DNA of 64,000 nt from positions 62,001-126,000 of the forward strand of contig CAVRYJ010000041.1 of the NCBI GenBank assembly GCA_963725425.1. Reading direction: 5' to 3'. Shown one piece after another: positions 8,814 to 17,917 of the stretch. How positions within the stretch are numbered: position 1 is the stretch's first letter; each line of letters opens with the position of its first letter. Below the pieces are notes generated by a model. That model had not been told where the DNA came from and did not search any database. It saw only the letters and a list, made by a program, of their open reading frames with translations. The DNA is from Clostridium_I sp963725425. Lineage in GTDB: Bacteria > Bacillota > Clostridia > Clostridiales > Clostridiaceae. A program made the translations under genes and the position numbers.

Positions 8814-9350
8814 ATGGGTAGTCATAGAAATATGATAATATGTGGTGCTTTTATATTAATAATATGTCTAAGTTTCATGACAGGCTGTGTGAAAAGAAGT
8901 GACTCTTCAAAGATGGTTGAAACTGTGGTGATTTCTACAACTGAACTAAAAAGCATTGATAAGAGTAGTATTGTTAGTTTAACAGATGATTCTCCTGGCT
9001 CTATTTTGTTGATACCTAAAGTTAAAGAAACTACTTTATCTGAAGTTATATCTTGGCTACAGCAAGCCAAGGAGTATAAAGGCAAAATACCGCAATCACA
9101 GATATCTGGAATGTTTAAGGCAAATATTGGACCTTCAAAATTATATATAGCAACTTCAGATAAGCATGAAATAACAATACAACCTGCATTTTATCTTGTC
9201 TCGAATGATGATAATGGTTATGAAGTTCGTTATGTTACTGATGTACTTAAACTTAATAATGATAAACAAGAAATGTATGTTCAATCCAGTGAGTTATTCA
9301 ATTGGCTGAAAAATGATAAGTGGAAAACGGAATTTGAAATAAAACAATAA
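8814..9350 (+). CDS. Predicted lipoprotein, function unknown
   Basis: About 178 residues from ATG 8814 with AAGGTGG eight bases upstream. The N terminus is a lipoprotein signal: hydrophobic IICGAFILIICLSF then the lipobox MTGC with cysteine near residue 25. The mature part has SEVISWLQQAKEYKG and a beta-rich region (KLYIATSDKHEITIQPAFYL). No known family is recognised. It is the intact last member of the motif-linked gene row and is followed by a hairpin. Confidence 0.75.
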   Translation: MGSHRNMIICGAFILIICLSFMTGCVKRSDSSKMVETVVISTTELKSIDKSSIVSLTDDSPGSILLIPKVKETTLSEVISWLQQAKEYKGKIPQSQISGMFKANIGPSKLYIATSDKHEITIQPAFYLVSNDDNGYEVRYVTDVLKLNNDKQEMYVQSSELFNWLKNDKWKTEFEIKQ

Positions 9351-9401
9351 GATAAGTGCATTTTGGGATAATAGTTAAAATTCAATGTTAAAGATTAAAA
9401 C

Positions 9402-9428
9402 AGAGGGAAGGCAATTGCTTTCCCTCTT
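9402..9428 (+). terminator. Hairpin after the lipoprotein gene
   Basis: AGAGGGAA at 9402 pairs perfectly with TTCCCTCT ending at 9427, with a short internal GC pair in the loop. The T run behind it is weak, so termination is likely but not certain. Confidence 0.6.
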
Positions 9429-9927
9429 AGCATGTAAATAATTAAGGGTATCGAAGGTGCTGTAGCAGGTCAATTCAATCACATTGTTGAGAAAGAGTGT
9501 CAAATAGGAACAATATCTGTGCTCAAGCTCTTAGTCACATAGATATTACTTTATAATCAACAATTCAATAATTTTGCAACCTAGTATTTTATTATTGATT
9601 ATTTTATCAGCTCAATTGGTTAAAGTTTAAATTTTCGAAAGATAAAGTAGATATTCTTGATTTTCTTCAACAGTTGGTCAAGTTTCTGATATAGATAGTT
9701 TTAAATAGTGTGTAAGATTAGGTTGATAATGGTAAACAATTTACGAGCAGTAGTACCGTTATCTATGTAAGTTTCCATTTGGGGTACTCACTGATTTCTA
9801 TTTACTTGAGGGTTGAATATGTTAAATATTTAAATTATGTTTCTTATGTTGAATTTATTATATAACTAGCTGACATTAAGGCCTTCCAGCGTTATACTAC
9901 TTTCAAAAAAAGAAAGGATTGATAATT
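9429..9927. other. 500-base gap without a recognised gene
   Basis: No credible open frame. The word ATTTGGGGTACT at 9778 recurs in the gene-free region near 53.2 kb, so this is probably another piece of the dispersed non-coding repeat family. Confidence 0.4.
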
Positions 9928-10347
9928 ATGAGATACTTAAGTGGGATTCAGGCATTAGCATTAAAATGTGATTTAAATACATCTGGTGAGTGGAATAGTA
10001 ATTACTTCACATGGGATAAATTAGATATTAGAGAAAGCGAGAATAGTGTTTTCAAAGATTACGGGATTGAGTCAGCAGTTACATTGCCAAATGGAGAGGT
10101 ACTCCCAAAGAAATTACTAAAGGCAAATCATCTTCGCGCAATTTTAGACTTACTGGAATCAGCCGGGAATTACTCTATAAGACTTCTAAGGTGTTTTGCA
10201 ATTGACTTTCTAAATACTGATGAATATAATCAAGAGCTATTTGAAAAAGTGGTACTTCTAGCAGCAAACAGGAATTGGGCAATAATAGATGCAATAATGA
10301 CTTCCGAGTTTGAAGAGGTCTGGTTAGATTTCAAAGCTGGCCAATAG
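9928..10347 (+). CDS. Unknown 139-residue protein
   Basis: ATG 9928 with GAAAGG eleven bases upstream; a TTG at 9919 is the alternative. The protein begins MRYLSGIQALALKCDLNTSG and goes on to TWDKLDIRESENSVFKDYG and a helical C terminus (LLESAGNYSIRLLRCFAIDF). I have a faint memory of this N-terminal pattern in small proteins encoded beside nucleotidyltransferase-type defence genes, but no such partner is present here, so no function is assigned. A strong terminator follows within 35 bases. Confidence 0.65.
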   Translation: MRYLSGIQALALKCDLNTSGEWNSNYFTWDKLDIRESENSVFKDYGIESAVTLPNGEVLPKKLLKANHLRAILDLLESAGNYSIRLLRCFAIDFLNTDEYNQELFEKVVLLAANRNWAIIDAIMTSEFEEVWLDFKAGQ

Positions 10348-10380
10348 ATTTAATAATTGTATTCGGGGTATTTATTAGCT

Positions 10381-10408
10381 ACCTGCACTCTAATGGTGCA
10401 GGTTTTTT
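10381..10408 (+). terminator. Intrinsic terminator
   Basis: ACCTGCACT pairs with GGTGCAGGT across a five-base loop and runs into six T residues. Confidence 0.9.
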
Positions 10409-10419
10409 GTTTTGGGGTT

Positions 10420-10853
10420 TAGTGAGCTGTAATTATTTTTTGATACTAAAATTCAGCTTGAGATTATTTATCTGCAATAGAAATCAGTATAGATTATTTT
10501 TAACGATAAGAAATCAGGGGTGAATTATTAATTTGCAATGGAAATAAGCTTGAATTATTTTTAAGTGTCAAAATTCAGATTAAGATTAGTAATTTGCAAT
10601 AAAAATCAGCATAGATAATTTTTAGCGCTGAGAAATCAGTGGTTGATTATTAATTGGCTAGAAAAATAAGTGCGAATTATTTTCTATTGTTGAAATTCAG
10701 GTTGAGATTATTTATTTGTAATAAAAATAATCTTTAAATTATTATCCGCTTGTAATATTCAGCAGGATTATTTTTTGTAGTTAATATTCAGAGACAAATT
10801 ATTTATTTGCAATAAAAGTTAGCATTAAAATTTGAAATTATTTCTAAGTGTGA
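10420..10853. repeat. Degenerate array of about 14 units of ~30 bp
   Basis: Units are 29-33 bp and nearly all end in GATTATTT or a close variant, with a centre like AAATCAG or AATTCAG and, in every fourth unit type, TTTGCAATAAAAAT. A higher-order period of 120 bp is visible: the units starting at 10441, 10561 and 10681 are alike, as are those at 10470 and 10591, and 10501 and 10621. Units differ at many positions, so the array is old. It has no coding frame. It lies between the terminator at 10381 and the unknown operon starting at 11334. Confidence 0.85.
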
Positions 10854-11333
10854 AGCTATATTTTTACAAATATTGCTCAGTTATAGAAGAGATTTAAGGT
10901 AAGTTATCTTCAAATATGCTTATATTTCAAGGGTTTGTATATTTTATATTGAAGTTACATTTACTTTTAACACTTTAAATTCTATAAAATCAATAGGTAA
11001 CAACCTTAATCATCACATCCTTTCTGTAATTTCGCTATTTTTAACAGCTCTAGTGAAGTTCAAATTTTTAAGTAGGGAGTAGTTATAAGTAATGGCACAA
11101 ATTTTTTTTATTATAGAGTTTTTTACAGACTGATATTTATATTATTATTACAATGAATTCACATGAAAAGCATTATATGTAATGGTACAAGTCTTATGTT
11201 TTTTCAAAAGCCTTGTATTGAAGGATTCTACACCGATTTAAAGGGAAATAAGTATTAATCTAATTTACAATTCACAAATGTAATGTTCTATTGTAATGAA
11301 ATTGTAATGTTGCTGTCGGGGGGAGTGCTAAAA
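10854..11333. other. 480-base leader region without a gene
   Basis: AT-rich sequence between the repeat array and the next operon. The word TAATGGCACAA near 11091 and TAATGGTACAA near 11180 are similar but I cannot assign them a role. No ribosome site with an open frame is present. Confidence 0.4.
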
Positions 11334-11963
11334 ATGAAAACAGTTATTTTTATAAAAGTGAGACAGGGTATCAGAGAACTAGAAAGAAATTTAGGTCATA
11401 AATATGGTGATGACGATTTGAGCAATTACAAGTTAGAAGCATTAAATCAAATCAAGAGTTACATTGAGGGTTGTGCACTGACTAATAAAAGGGTGAGAGC
11501 ATATTTACATTGTAATTGTAGTTGTACTGTAGCAGCTAAGGAGCTTAATATAAAGCAAACAACAATGCAGGTGTATATAACTAGAAGTTCTGAGTCACTA
11601 GAGAAAGAAGTTGGAAGTGATGTAGTTGATGCGGTACTAGGAGCAGAATCAGCAGAAGGAGTAGATGCTGTTATGATACAAACAAGACAGAGTATCAAAA
11701 AACAAACTAAACCTGACTGTTTTATTAAAGAAGTATATGAAATGCTACCAAAAGCCAAGTATTCATCAGACATTTCTATTAAGGATTGTAAGACTGAATT
11801 GATTATTCTTAGCAATTTATCCAGAGTGGGGTTAAGTAAATTAATTAATAAGGGTGATCCTGGTAAGATAGCTTATATTTTATCTATTTTAGAGAGTGAT
11901 TCTGTGTATGATGTGGGGTTGAGAAATGTTATTTATAGAGCTTTAGAGCCTAATCTAACTTAA
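11334..11963 (+). CDS. HTH protein, sigma-factor-region-4-like
   Basis: About 209 residues; ATG 11334 follows GGGGGAG by eight bases, so I prefer it over the frame opening at 11283. Residues 50-100 contain a helix-turn-helix resembling sigma region 4: AYLHCNCSCTVAAKELNIKQ followed by TTMQVYITRSSESLEKEVG. The C-terminal 80 residues are unlike sigma factors. It may be a DNA-binding regulator of the operon that continues with the next gene, and the repeat array 480 bases upstream is a candidate target. No family name can be given with confidence. Confidence 0.7.
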   Translation: MKTVIFIKVRQGIRELERNLGHKYGDDDLSNYKLEALNQIKSYIEGCALTNKRVRAYLHCNCSCTVAAKELNIKQTTMQVYITRSSESLEKEVGSDVVDAVLGAESAEGVDAVMIQTRQSIKKQTKPDCFIKEVYEMLPKAKYSSDISIKDCKTELIILSNLSRVGLSKLINKGDPGKIAYILSILESDSVYDVGLRNVIYRALEPNLT

Positions 11964-12015
11964 ATGTTAACCATTGGTTACTTTAATAATTTTATATAAA
12001 GAGGAGTTGTATTGT

Positions 12016-12669
12016 ATGGAGCTTTATGAAAAAGTTGTACCACCTGAAGATTGTAATGAGGGTAATGTAGCAAATGACAAAGATGTCAATTTAGTTAGCA
12101 AGAAGAAATGGAGCAGAAATAAATCTAAAGAGGAAGGAGAAGTTGTACGAGGTAAGAATATATACGAAAAAGTCTTACTAGCTAGGAGGGATGTCGAAGT
12201 TCTTATAAAGAAGGATGAAGAAGTTGCCTTAGCTTTCATAAAGAGGCGTGAGGAAAATCCAGCAGAGCAATTAGATAGTATTCCAGCAGTTGAAATGGGA
12301 CAGGTATTAAATTATATGCTTAATACTAATAAATCATGGCTTTTAGAGACATTGGGTAATTATATCTTATTAGGTTCCTATGAAGACAATCCTGCTCTTA
12401 GGTGGAAGATGCAGATATTTTTAGTTACTTATGAACATATTAAGCCTAGTTTAATAAATTTGAATTGCAGATATGACACAGTAATGGACTGTTTTAAGTT
12501 AAATGTTGATGTTAATGGGAATCAGTTAGAAAGAATAAGAGATAATACAGCTGTTGAAGTTGATAGAGTTGAGTTAAAAAGAATACGACACAATCTAGCT
12601 GTTGCTGTTATGAGTCATTCAAAATTACAGGGGTTTAGCCAAGAAACACGACAGTGTGCAGAAAAATAA
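12016..12669 (+). CDS. Unknown 217-residue protein
   Basis: ATG 12016 with AGAGGAG ten bases upstream, 52 bases after the HTH gene and on the same strand, so probably cotranscribed. The N-terminal third is highly charged (KKKWSRNKSKEEGEVVRGKN), the middle has VEMGQVLNYMLNTNKSWLLE, and the C terminus has two similar charged helices, QLERIRDNTAVEVDR and ELKRIRHNLAVAVMS. No known domain. The stop codon lies inside the left arm of a long terminator hairpin. Confidence 0.65.
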   Translation: MELYEKVVPPEDCNEGNVANDKDVNLVSKKKWSRNKSKEEGEVVRGKNIYEKVLLARRDVEVLIKKDEEVALAFIKRREENPAEQLDSIPAVEMGQVLNYMLNTNKSWLLETLGNYILLGSYEDNPALRWKMQIFLVTYEHIKPSLINLNCRYDTVMDCFKLNVDVNGNQLERIRDNTAVEVDRVELKRIRHNLAVAVMSHSKLQGFSQETRQCAEK

Positions 12670-12710
12670 TTATCACCATGAAGACAAGCATCATGGTGAT
12701 AATTATTTTT
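12662..12710. terminator. Perfect 20-bp bidirectional terminator
   Basis: The arms 12662-12681 and 12691-12710 are perfect reverse complements with a nine-base loop, starting with five A and ending in five T. It separates the rightward operon from the leftward transposon genes and can serve both strands. Confidence 0.9.
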
Positions 12711-12716
12711 ACTGTT

Positions 12717-13049
12717 TTAGTAAGGATGAGGTATCTTTTTTCTCATTTTAAGTTTAGGTGCGATAGCTTTCAGCGCACAAGCAACAGTTATTCCATCTAC
12801 TTCACCAAGCACACTAACTAATTTTTCAGTATTCCAAAAAAGATCTGATGGGTGTACAATATGACATCCTGCTCCAAAATCAGGGATACAAGCAAAATAT
12901 CCAAGGCGTGATTCTCCGAATATAACCATTATCCCCGATCTACTTTCTATTCTCATCTCATAATGACTTCCATGATTTATTAAGTTAACAATCAAACCAG
13001 ACCACTCTTCTATGCCATTATCAGTTTTCATGCTACATTCAAAATTCAT
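12717..13049 (-). CDS. Small third protein of the transposon module
   Basis: A 110-residue protein, the most downstream gene of a leftward three-gene set, fourteen bases behind the ATPase gene and preceded by an AGGAGGC site. It has a beta-rich look (GLIVNLINHGSHYEMRIESR, GYFACIPDFGAGCHI) and a basic C terminus. It resembles small conserved proteins of the DUF6618 type that accompany such transposons, a link I make from memory and hold weakly. A role in transposon control is only inference. Confidence 0.6.
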   Translation of the reverse strand: MNFECSMKTDNGIEEWSGLIVNLINHGSHYEMRIESRSGIMVIFGESRLGYFACIPDFGAGCHIVHPSDLFWNTEKLVSVLGEVDGITVACALKAIAPKLKMRKKIPHPY

Positions 13050-13063
13050 TTCTATTCAGCCTC

Positions 13064-13870
13064 CTACGAAATTTGATAATTAAGTTTTTCATGTACTTTT
13101 TTTAAAGTTTCTTCTGAAATTATTGTTTCTCTAATTTTAAAAGTGGACAGTAATCCACCATAACAGAGTTGATTTATACGTCTTGGTACACCAGAAGTTA
13201 CACTATGGATAAAATTGAAACATTTCTCATCAATTATTGGGACTTTCGCCCCAGCAAGAGTTAGCTGGTTGTTTATATATTCTTTTGTTTCGTTCAAACT
13301 TAATCCCGCACAATCGAGGAAAAGAAATATTCTCTGTTTTAAAGGTTGATTAACACCAATATTTAGTTGATTTCTTAAAGAGGGCATACCTGATAAAATA
13401 AGAGAAAAATTGTTCCCCTCATCATAAAAACTTCTTAATTCATCAAAAATTGGCATAGAAAGTGTGTGTGCTTCATCGATTATAATAGTATTGAATTTGC
13501 CCAGCGCATTTTGTTCGTCAAAGAAATTTATAAGTTGAAGTTTTATATCATCAGCATTATATGGCGGCTTTAAACCAACCTTTATTGCAAGAGTTTTATA
13601 CAGTGCTTTTTTATTTGGATTAGATAATTCTATGCCTGCAACTCTGAACTGTGATGGATCTAAACCATTTACTGCATAAAATATAAGTGAGCTCTTTCCT
13701 GTTCCAGCTGCACCAGTAATACATACAATTTGCCTTGACATAAAAGCTGAAGACAAAAGGTCTATATTATCATTGAACCGTTCGTATTTAAAATATGATT
13801 TTGAACGTTCTAAAAAAGGAATATAGCTTAATTTGAAATTTTGACATATAGAACTATTTATTGCACTCAT
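13064..13870 (-). CDS. AAA ATPase of a Tn7/Tn5053-like transposon (TniB/ExeA type)
   Basis: A 268-residue AAA ATPase with Walker A GAAGTGKSS at residues 53-61, Walker B TIIIDEAH at 128-135, sensor-like ILSGMPSL, and a C-terminal helical lid with GVPRRINQLCYGG. This is the TniB/TnsC/ExeA arrangement: the ATPase binds DNA and steers the partner transposase to its target. Its start overlaps the transposase gene by 17 bases, so translation is coupled. No TniQ or resolvase lies beside it. Assignment to the transposon ATPase group rests on context plus motifs. Confidence 0.85.
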   Translation of the reverse strand: MSAINSSICQNFKLSYIPFLERSKSYFKYERFNDNIDLLSSAFMSRQIVCITGAAGTGKSSLIFYAVNGLDPSQFRVAGIELSNPNKKALYKTLAIKVGLKPPYNADDIKLQLINFFDEQNALGKFNTIIIDEAHTLSMPIFDELRSFYDEGNNFSLILSGMPSLRNQLNIGVNQPLKQRIFLFLDCAGLSLNETKEYINNQLTLAGAKVPIIDEKCFNFIHSVTSGVPRRINQLCYGGLLSTFKIRETIISEETLKKVHEKLNYQIS

Positions 13871-15569
13871 ATTTAGCGCCTCCGGCTTCAGTTATAGAAT
13901 TGATTTGTTGTTCATATTGCTTTTTTATCTCGGAGAGATAGTATAGGAAATTGCGATTAAAGTCTGGGGATTTCTCTTTAATATCATCAAGTATTGATAT
14001 TAAAATATCCTTGTTAAATTCTTTGAATGTTTTCCAAAGATCATAAAGTTTGCTTTTTTCCGTAAATGTTATATTGTCTATTGAAAGTTTATCAACAACT
14101 ATGGAAATAAACTCACCTTTATCAATTACAATTTCTTTATCTTTTGGCGCTCTAAATATTCCTGTATCTTTATTTTTAGGAGCTTTTCCTTGGCTTATAT
14201 GCGAAGCATCTTGGGTATTATATTTAGAGATGTGCTGTGCAACCTGACTTTTAAGATATTCTTGATAGTTACTTTTTATATTCTCAAGATATTCTTTAGC
14301 TATATCTGATTCCACTTGTGGATCTTCTTCTAAAGGTCTGACACTTTTATGTTTTGTATTATTGAGGTCAATTATTTTAGCAACGCCATAATACTTGTCA
14401 TTATAATAGGTATGAAGAATTTCAAGATGGAATGGATTATATCGTATTTCGATTTTCTTCATAACTAAGGATGCGTCGGCTTCATAGGTATTACCATTAA
14501 AGGATATTACACCATATTTAGATACACTTCTTTCAGAACAATGCATGAAAATTTCATTAAGTTGAACAGGCGATAAGTATCTCAATTTGGTACCTTCAGT
14601 CAAAGATTTATTCCATTTTTCAATAGGTGTCATCCCAATACCGTTATGAAGCTTTTCGTGATACTCATATTTAAGCCACGCTTGTAGCATGTCATTTAAT
14701 TCTATTATATTTGAAATTTTATTTTTTCTAATCTCAGACATAAAAGAACTTTGAACATATCTCCAATATTTTTCTATTTTCCCTTTCCCAGATGGATGGT
14801 ATGGAGTTGCATATTTTAAAGTTATACCTAGCTTTGCACATATTATTTTAAATTGTGCTGAGATATATACTTTTCCATTATCGACATACAAACTTTTTGG
14901 AGAACCAAATTTAATAACGGCCTTTTGGAGACAATCTTCAAGTCTTGTTAGCGTAGCGTCAAAATAGAATTGACAGTGTAATATACGCCTACTGTGATCA
15001 TCAATAAAGCCTATGAGATAAACTAGCCGGCTTTCGCCGTTCTTATCCGTTAAATAGCAGGCTTCCATAATATCACTTTGCCACATTTTATTGATACACT
15101 CTTTTTCATGTTTTATATATACTCTATGATCCTTAGTGAGATTTTTTCTGGTATAACCATAATTGTTTAATAGTCTATTTACTGTACGGAGTTTCAAAAA
15201 GCCTTTTTCAATTTTCTTAGCAAGTTCCAGCATTACAATAATTTTTAATGCAGACCTTGTTGGAAGTTCTTCTTTAAGTTTCATTATTTCATCAATAAGC
15301 TCCTGTGGTATAGCTGGATGTGTACCTTTACTTGATTTAATTTTAGGTTTTAATCCATCGAATCCAAATTTTTTGTAGGATGAGTAAAATTTGTATAGAG
15401 TTCTGTATGAGTAAGTTATTATTTTTTTGTTTACTACATCATTAAACTGTTGATGCGAAAGTTTTTTAGCTGTTTTGTCTACAAAACCTTTGTTTGCTTC
15501 AAGCATGGGTGTAATTACTTGTAACTTAAAAAAAGCAATTGCATCCTCGTCTTTAATATTTCCAACCAT
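13854..15569 (-). CDS. DDE transposase with Mu-type C-terminal domain (TniA/TnsB-like)
   Basis: About 571 residues. Start is the ATG at 15569, ten bases after AGGAGG; the frame extends four codons further but the ribosome site would overlap. An N-terminal helix-turn-helix (SYRTLYKFYSSYKKFGFDG) is followed by an integrase catalytic core with D166 in QSDIMEACY, D230 in LYVDNGKVY and E266 in GKGKIEKYW, a D-x35-E spacing. Behind it is a beta-barrel segment (GVISFNGNTYEAD) of the Mu transposase C-terminal type. It cuts and joins transposon ends and works with the ATPase downstream. Transposon ends were not located. Confidence 0.9.
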   Translation of the reverse strand: MVGNIKDEDAIAFFKLQVITPMLEANKGFVDKTAKKLSHQQFNDVVNKKIITYSYRTLYKFYSSYKKFGFDGLKPKIKSSKGTHPAIPQELIDEIMKLKEELPTRSALKIIVMLELAKKIEKGFLKLRTVNRLLNNYGYTRKNLTKDHRVYIKHEKECINKMWQSDIMEACYLTDKNGESRLVYLIGFIDDHSRRILHCQFYFDATLTRLEDCLQKAVIKFGSPKSLYVDNGKVYISAQFKIICAKLGITLKYATPYHPSGKGKIEKYWRYVQSSFMSEIRKNKISNIIELNDMLQAWLKYEYHEKLHNGIGMTPIEKWNKSLTEGTKLRYLSPVQLNEIFMHCSERSVSKYGVISFNGNTYEADASLVMKKIEIRYNPFHLEILHTYYNDKYYGVAKIIDLNNTKHKSVRPLEEDPQVESDIAKEYLENIKSNYQEYLKSQVAQHISKYNTQDASHISQGKAPKNKDTGIFRAPKDKEIVIDKGEFISIVVDKLSIDNITFTEKSKLYDLWKTFKEFNKDILISILDDIKEKSPDFNRNFLYYLSEIKKQYEQQINSITEAGGAKYECNK

Positions 15570-15808
15570 TATAAAAAGCACCTCCTATTAACTTTGATGC
15601 ATCAATCATAAAATATGGGAGCTTGTCCTGTAAATTCAGAATTTCTTGCTTTTTTTAGGAATATCAAACTAAGAAACAGTTGGATAATATTTGATAAAAT
15701 TAGAATGACAAAGGAAGGAAAAAAATAAAACGAATATTGTATGATAAATTCGAATTATGGGTAATTCGCACTAAAATAAAAAAGTGGACAATATATATCT
15801 CGTGGAAA

Positions 15809-16324
15809 TTATCGCAAAAATTTGAAAATTAGGTTTAGTGAAGATAGACTCGCATCTAGGAGCACTCCGTACTCAAAACAAATTGAAGCTGTCTTAATTA
15901 GTAGATAGATTTGTTTAAACTTTAGTTTTATTTTTAAATAATCTGAAAAGCTAATAACTTCAATATTATTATTTAGGATTTCTGTAAACCTACTGTTCAG
16001 TAAAGCCGATAGGCTCCTACTCATGCAACTTCTTTCTACATTAGAACAAGAACGTATTAGAATATCTTCACAATCAATAGTATCTGCTGAGTCATCTGCG
16101 TATTGAAAAACATACTCACCTTCTTTCACGTTATTACTGATAAATTCAATTAGTCCGGTATCAACTTTGTTATATTTAATAATATTTGAAGGAAATAAGC
16201 TGATATAAAACCTTTCTCCATTGCTTTTTCTCCAAAGCATTGTCTGGATTTTTATTTTCTTGTATCTTATGACACCGTCCAACAGAAAGAATAATCCTCT
16301 TTTAAAAGTACCATTCTTCTTCAA
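15809..16324 (-). CDS. Unknown protein beside the transposon, possibly 5'-truncated
   Basis: 171 residues from a TTG start with no good ribosome site. The same frame stays open about 45 codons further upstream without ATG, GTG or TTG, which suggests that the true N terminus is lost. Visible segments are LFFLLDGVIRYKKIKIQ and FYISLFPSNIIKYNKVDTG, which recall the core of DUF6431-type proteins found with insertion elements; this is a weak resemblance. The C terminus is hydrophobic and basic. It lies 240 bases upstream of the transposase on the same strand, so it may be a passenger. Confidence 0.45.
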   Translation of the reverse strand: MKKNGTFKRGLFFLLDGVIRYKKIKIQTMLWRKSNGERFYISLFPSNIIKYNKVDTGLIEFISNNVKEGEYVFQYADDSADTIDCEDILIRSCSNVERSCMSRSLSALLNSRFTEILNNNIEVISFSDYLKIKLKFKQIYLLIKTASICFEYGVLLDASLSSLNLIFKFLR

Positions 16325-16468
16325 TTTATCTGACTTAGGAATACCAAGGTTCTTCCGAACAAAAACCTTATCAACATAATTACAATAATCATTAATATTG
16401 GTATTGATTTCCTTATTGATTTGTATTATGATGTTTATAGGTTTTTTACACGTACTTAAAGCCTAGAC

Positions 16469-16516
16469 AAAAAGCACAAATGGTATACACTACCAAATGT
16501 GCTTTTTGCTTTTTTT
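16469..16516. terminator. Hairpin with flanking A and T runs
   Basis: Seventeen-base arms (16469-16485 and 16491-16507) pair except for a two-base internal mismatch and enclose a five-base loop. A run precedes and T run follows, so it can act in both directions. Confidence 0.75.
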
Positions 16517-16532
16517 ATTCCTGTGATTTTTA

Positions 16533-16736
16533 ATGACTAAAAATCAGTATTTACTGAAATCATTCTTGACCTATAACACTGTTGCAATTTCAGGTTCCCT
16601 AGCTAAAGTTGAAAAGATTGTAGGTACTGACATTGTAGATATAATTATTGCAGGTAACATATCTGAAGCTGGGGGAAGATTGCATAATTGGATAAGTACG
16701 ATAAATATCGAGAGTTTAAAGAAATATAGTAATTAG
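16533..16736 (+). CDS. Short doubtful open frame
   Basis: 67 codons from ATG 16533 with no ribosome site in front. The inner part reads SGSLAKVEKIVGTDIVDIII and GNISEAGGRLHNWIST, which looks protein-like, and a terminator follows. It may be the tail of an older gene whose front was removed when the neighbouring transposon region arrived. No family recognised. Confidence 0.3.
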   Translation: MTKNQYLLKSFLTYNTVAISGSLAKVEKIVGTDIVDIIIAGNISEAGGRLHNWISTINIESLKKYSN

Positions 16737-16757
16737 AGTTAAGCTAGTTGTTAAAGG

Positions 16758-16800
16758 CAGAATAAGTTTTCTAAATCAGAAGATTTATTCTGTTTCTCTT
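16758..16800 (+). terminator. Terminator-like hairpin
   Basis: CAGAATAA pairs with TTATTCTG, with an inner TTCT/AGAA pair in the loop and a pyrimidine-rich stretch behind. Confidence 0.65.
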
Positions 16801-16990
16801 ATATTTTATCTAGGAATATTAAAACGATTTAAAAGCTAGTCGTGGTATAAAGAGTTGTTGTTGACATCCTCCAATGTTCATTCTATACTTACAAAACTGT
16901 TAATTATAACTGACCTTAGTAGCAAACAATATGTATATATTTTGTTGCTATTAGTGTATTTGGTAAATTAATGTTAAAGGAGTGGTGCTA

Positions 16991-17899
16991 ATGGAACAAG
17001 TTGAATTTAGGGATTTAGGTTTTGAAAAAGAAGTAAGGAAGTGCTTAAAGAAGTCAAAGAAAAAATTGACTAGAGATGATTTATTAAAAGTGACGGGTAT
17101 TCTAATTACAGACCAAGATGATGTTAATGGTTTCTCTGTTCCTTGGCAGAGTGATAGTAGCATGTTTAACATGTCATTTCCAAATCTAAGATTGAATGGT
17201 AGTAATTTTGAAGGAGATGTTTGGTTAGAAGATTTAAAGAATTTCAAACATATAGAAACACTACATATATATGTAGGCACTAAAGAACTTTCTTTCTTAG
17301 ATGGTTTTGAGAAATTAAAGGAATTGTACATTATAGATTCTAGCGAAACAAGCTGGTCATTCATTGAAGGATTACTTTCTTTAAGATACTTGTGTGTAAG
17401 AAATGCAGAGTTTAGTAACTTGGCTCCGATTTCTGCCTTATGTAATAAACAACTATCAATTCATAAAAAAAATAAGGAAGAGGCTAATGGCAATATGTTT
17501 TTTAGTATTTTCAGGGGCTTACAGAATCTAATGTTGGATGACTGTAATATTGTAGATTTAAGTCCACTTTCAAATTGTTCATTCCTATCAGATATTAATT
17601 TATCTAACAATAGAATTAAAGACTTAGCACCTTTAATTACTATAGCTAGTTTGTACTATTTAACTTTAAGATATAATGAAATCAATGATATAAGTCCTTT
17701 AAAGGGGTTACAGAGATTATATTTATTAAATTTAAGGCATAACCAAATTGAGGATGTATCTGTATTAGAAACTTTCGAGAATTCAAATCTAAGTAGATTG
17801 TTTGTAGAATATAATAATATTGTTGATTATAGCCCACTTGCCAAATTAAACCTTGTGTATAGCGATTTGCCAAGCAATATAAAAAGAAGAGGGGAGTGA
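16991..17899 (+). CDS. Leucine-rich repeat protein
   Basis: 302 residues from ATG 16991, eight bases after AAAGGAG. The N-terminal 60 residues are basic and helical without a signal peptide, so the protein is probably cytoplasmic. From about residue 80 it carries leucine-rich repeats of 21-22 residues of the SDS22/internalin type: LQNLMLDDCNIVDLSPLSN, LSDINLSNNRIKDLAPL, LYYLTLRYNEINDISPLKG, LYLLNLRHNQIEDVSVL. These form curved solenoids that bind proteins. No catalytic domain is attached; partner unknown. Confidence 0.85.
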   Translation: MEQVEFRDLGFEKEVRKCLKKSKKKLTRDDLLKVTGILITDQDDVNGFSVPWQSDSSMFNMSFPNLRLNGSNFEGDVWLEDLKNFKHIETLHIYVGTKELSFLDGFEKLKELYIIDSSETSWSFIEGLLSLRYLCVRNAEFSNLAPISALCNKQLSIHKKNKEEANGNMFFSIFRGLQNLMLDDCNIVDLSPLSNCSFLSDINLSNNRIKDLAPLITIASLYYLTLRYNEINDISPLKGLQRLYLLNLRHNQIEDVSVLETFENSNLSRLFVEYNNIVDYSPLAKLNLVYSDLPSNIKRRGE

Positions 17900-17917
17900 T
17901 ATTAAGGTTAAAAGTAA

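Noticed and set aside
10420..10853. CRISPR array
   Set aside because: Units follow each other without unique spacers, are too variable for CRISPR repeats, and no cas gene is in the window.
11459..11815. 118-codon minus-strand frame
   Set aside because: It lies wholly inside the HTH protein gene, has no ribosome site and reads as low-complexity Ser/Thr/Leu.
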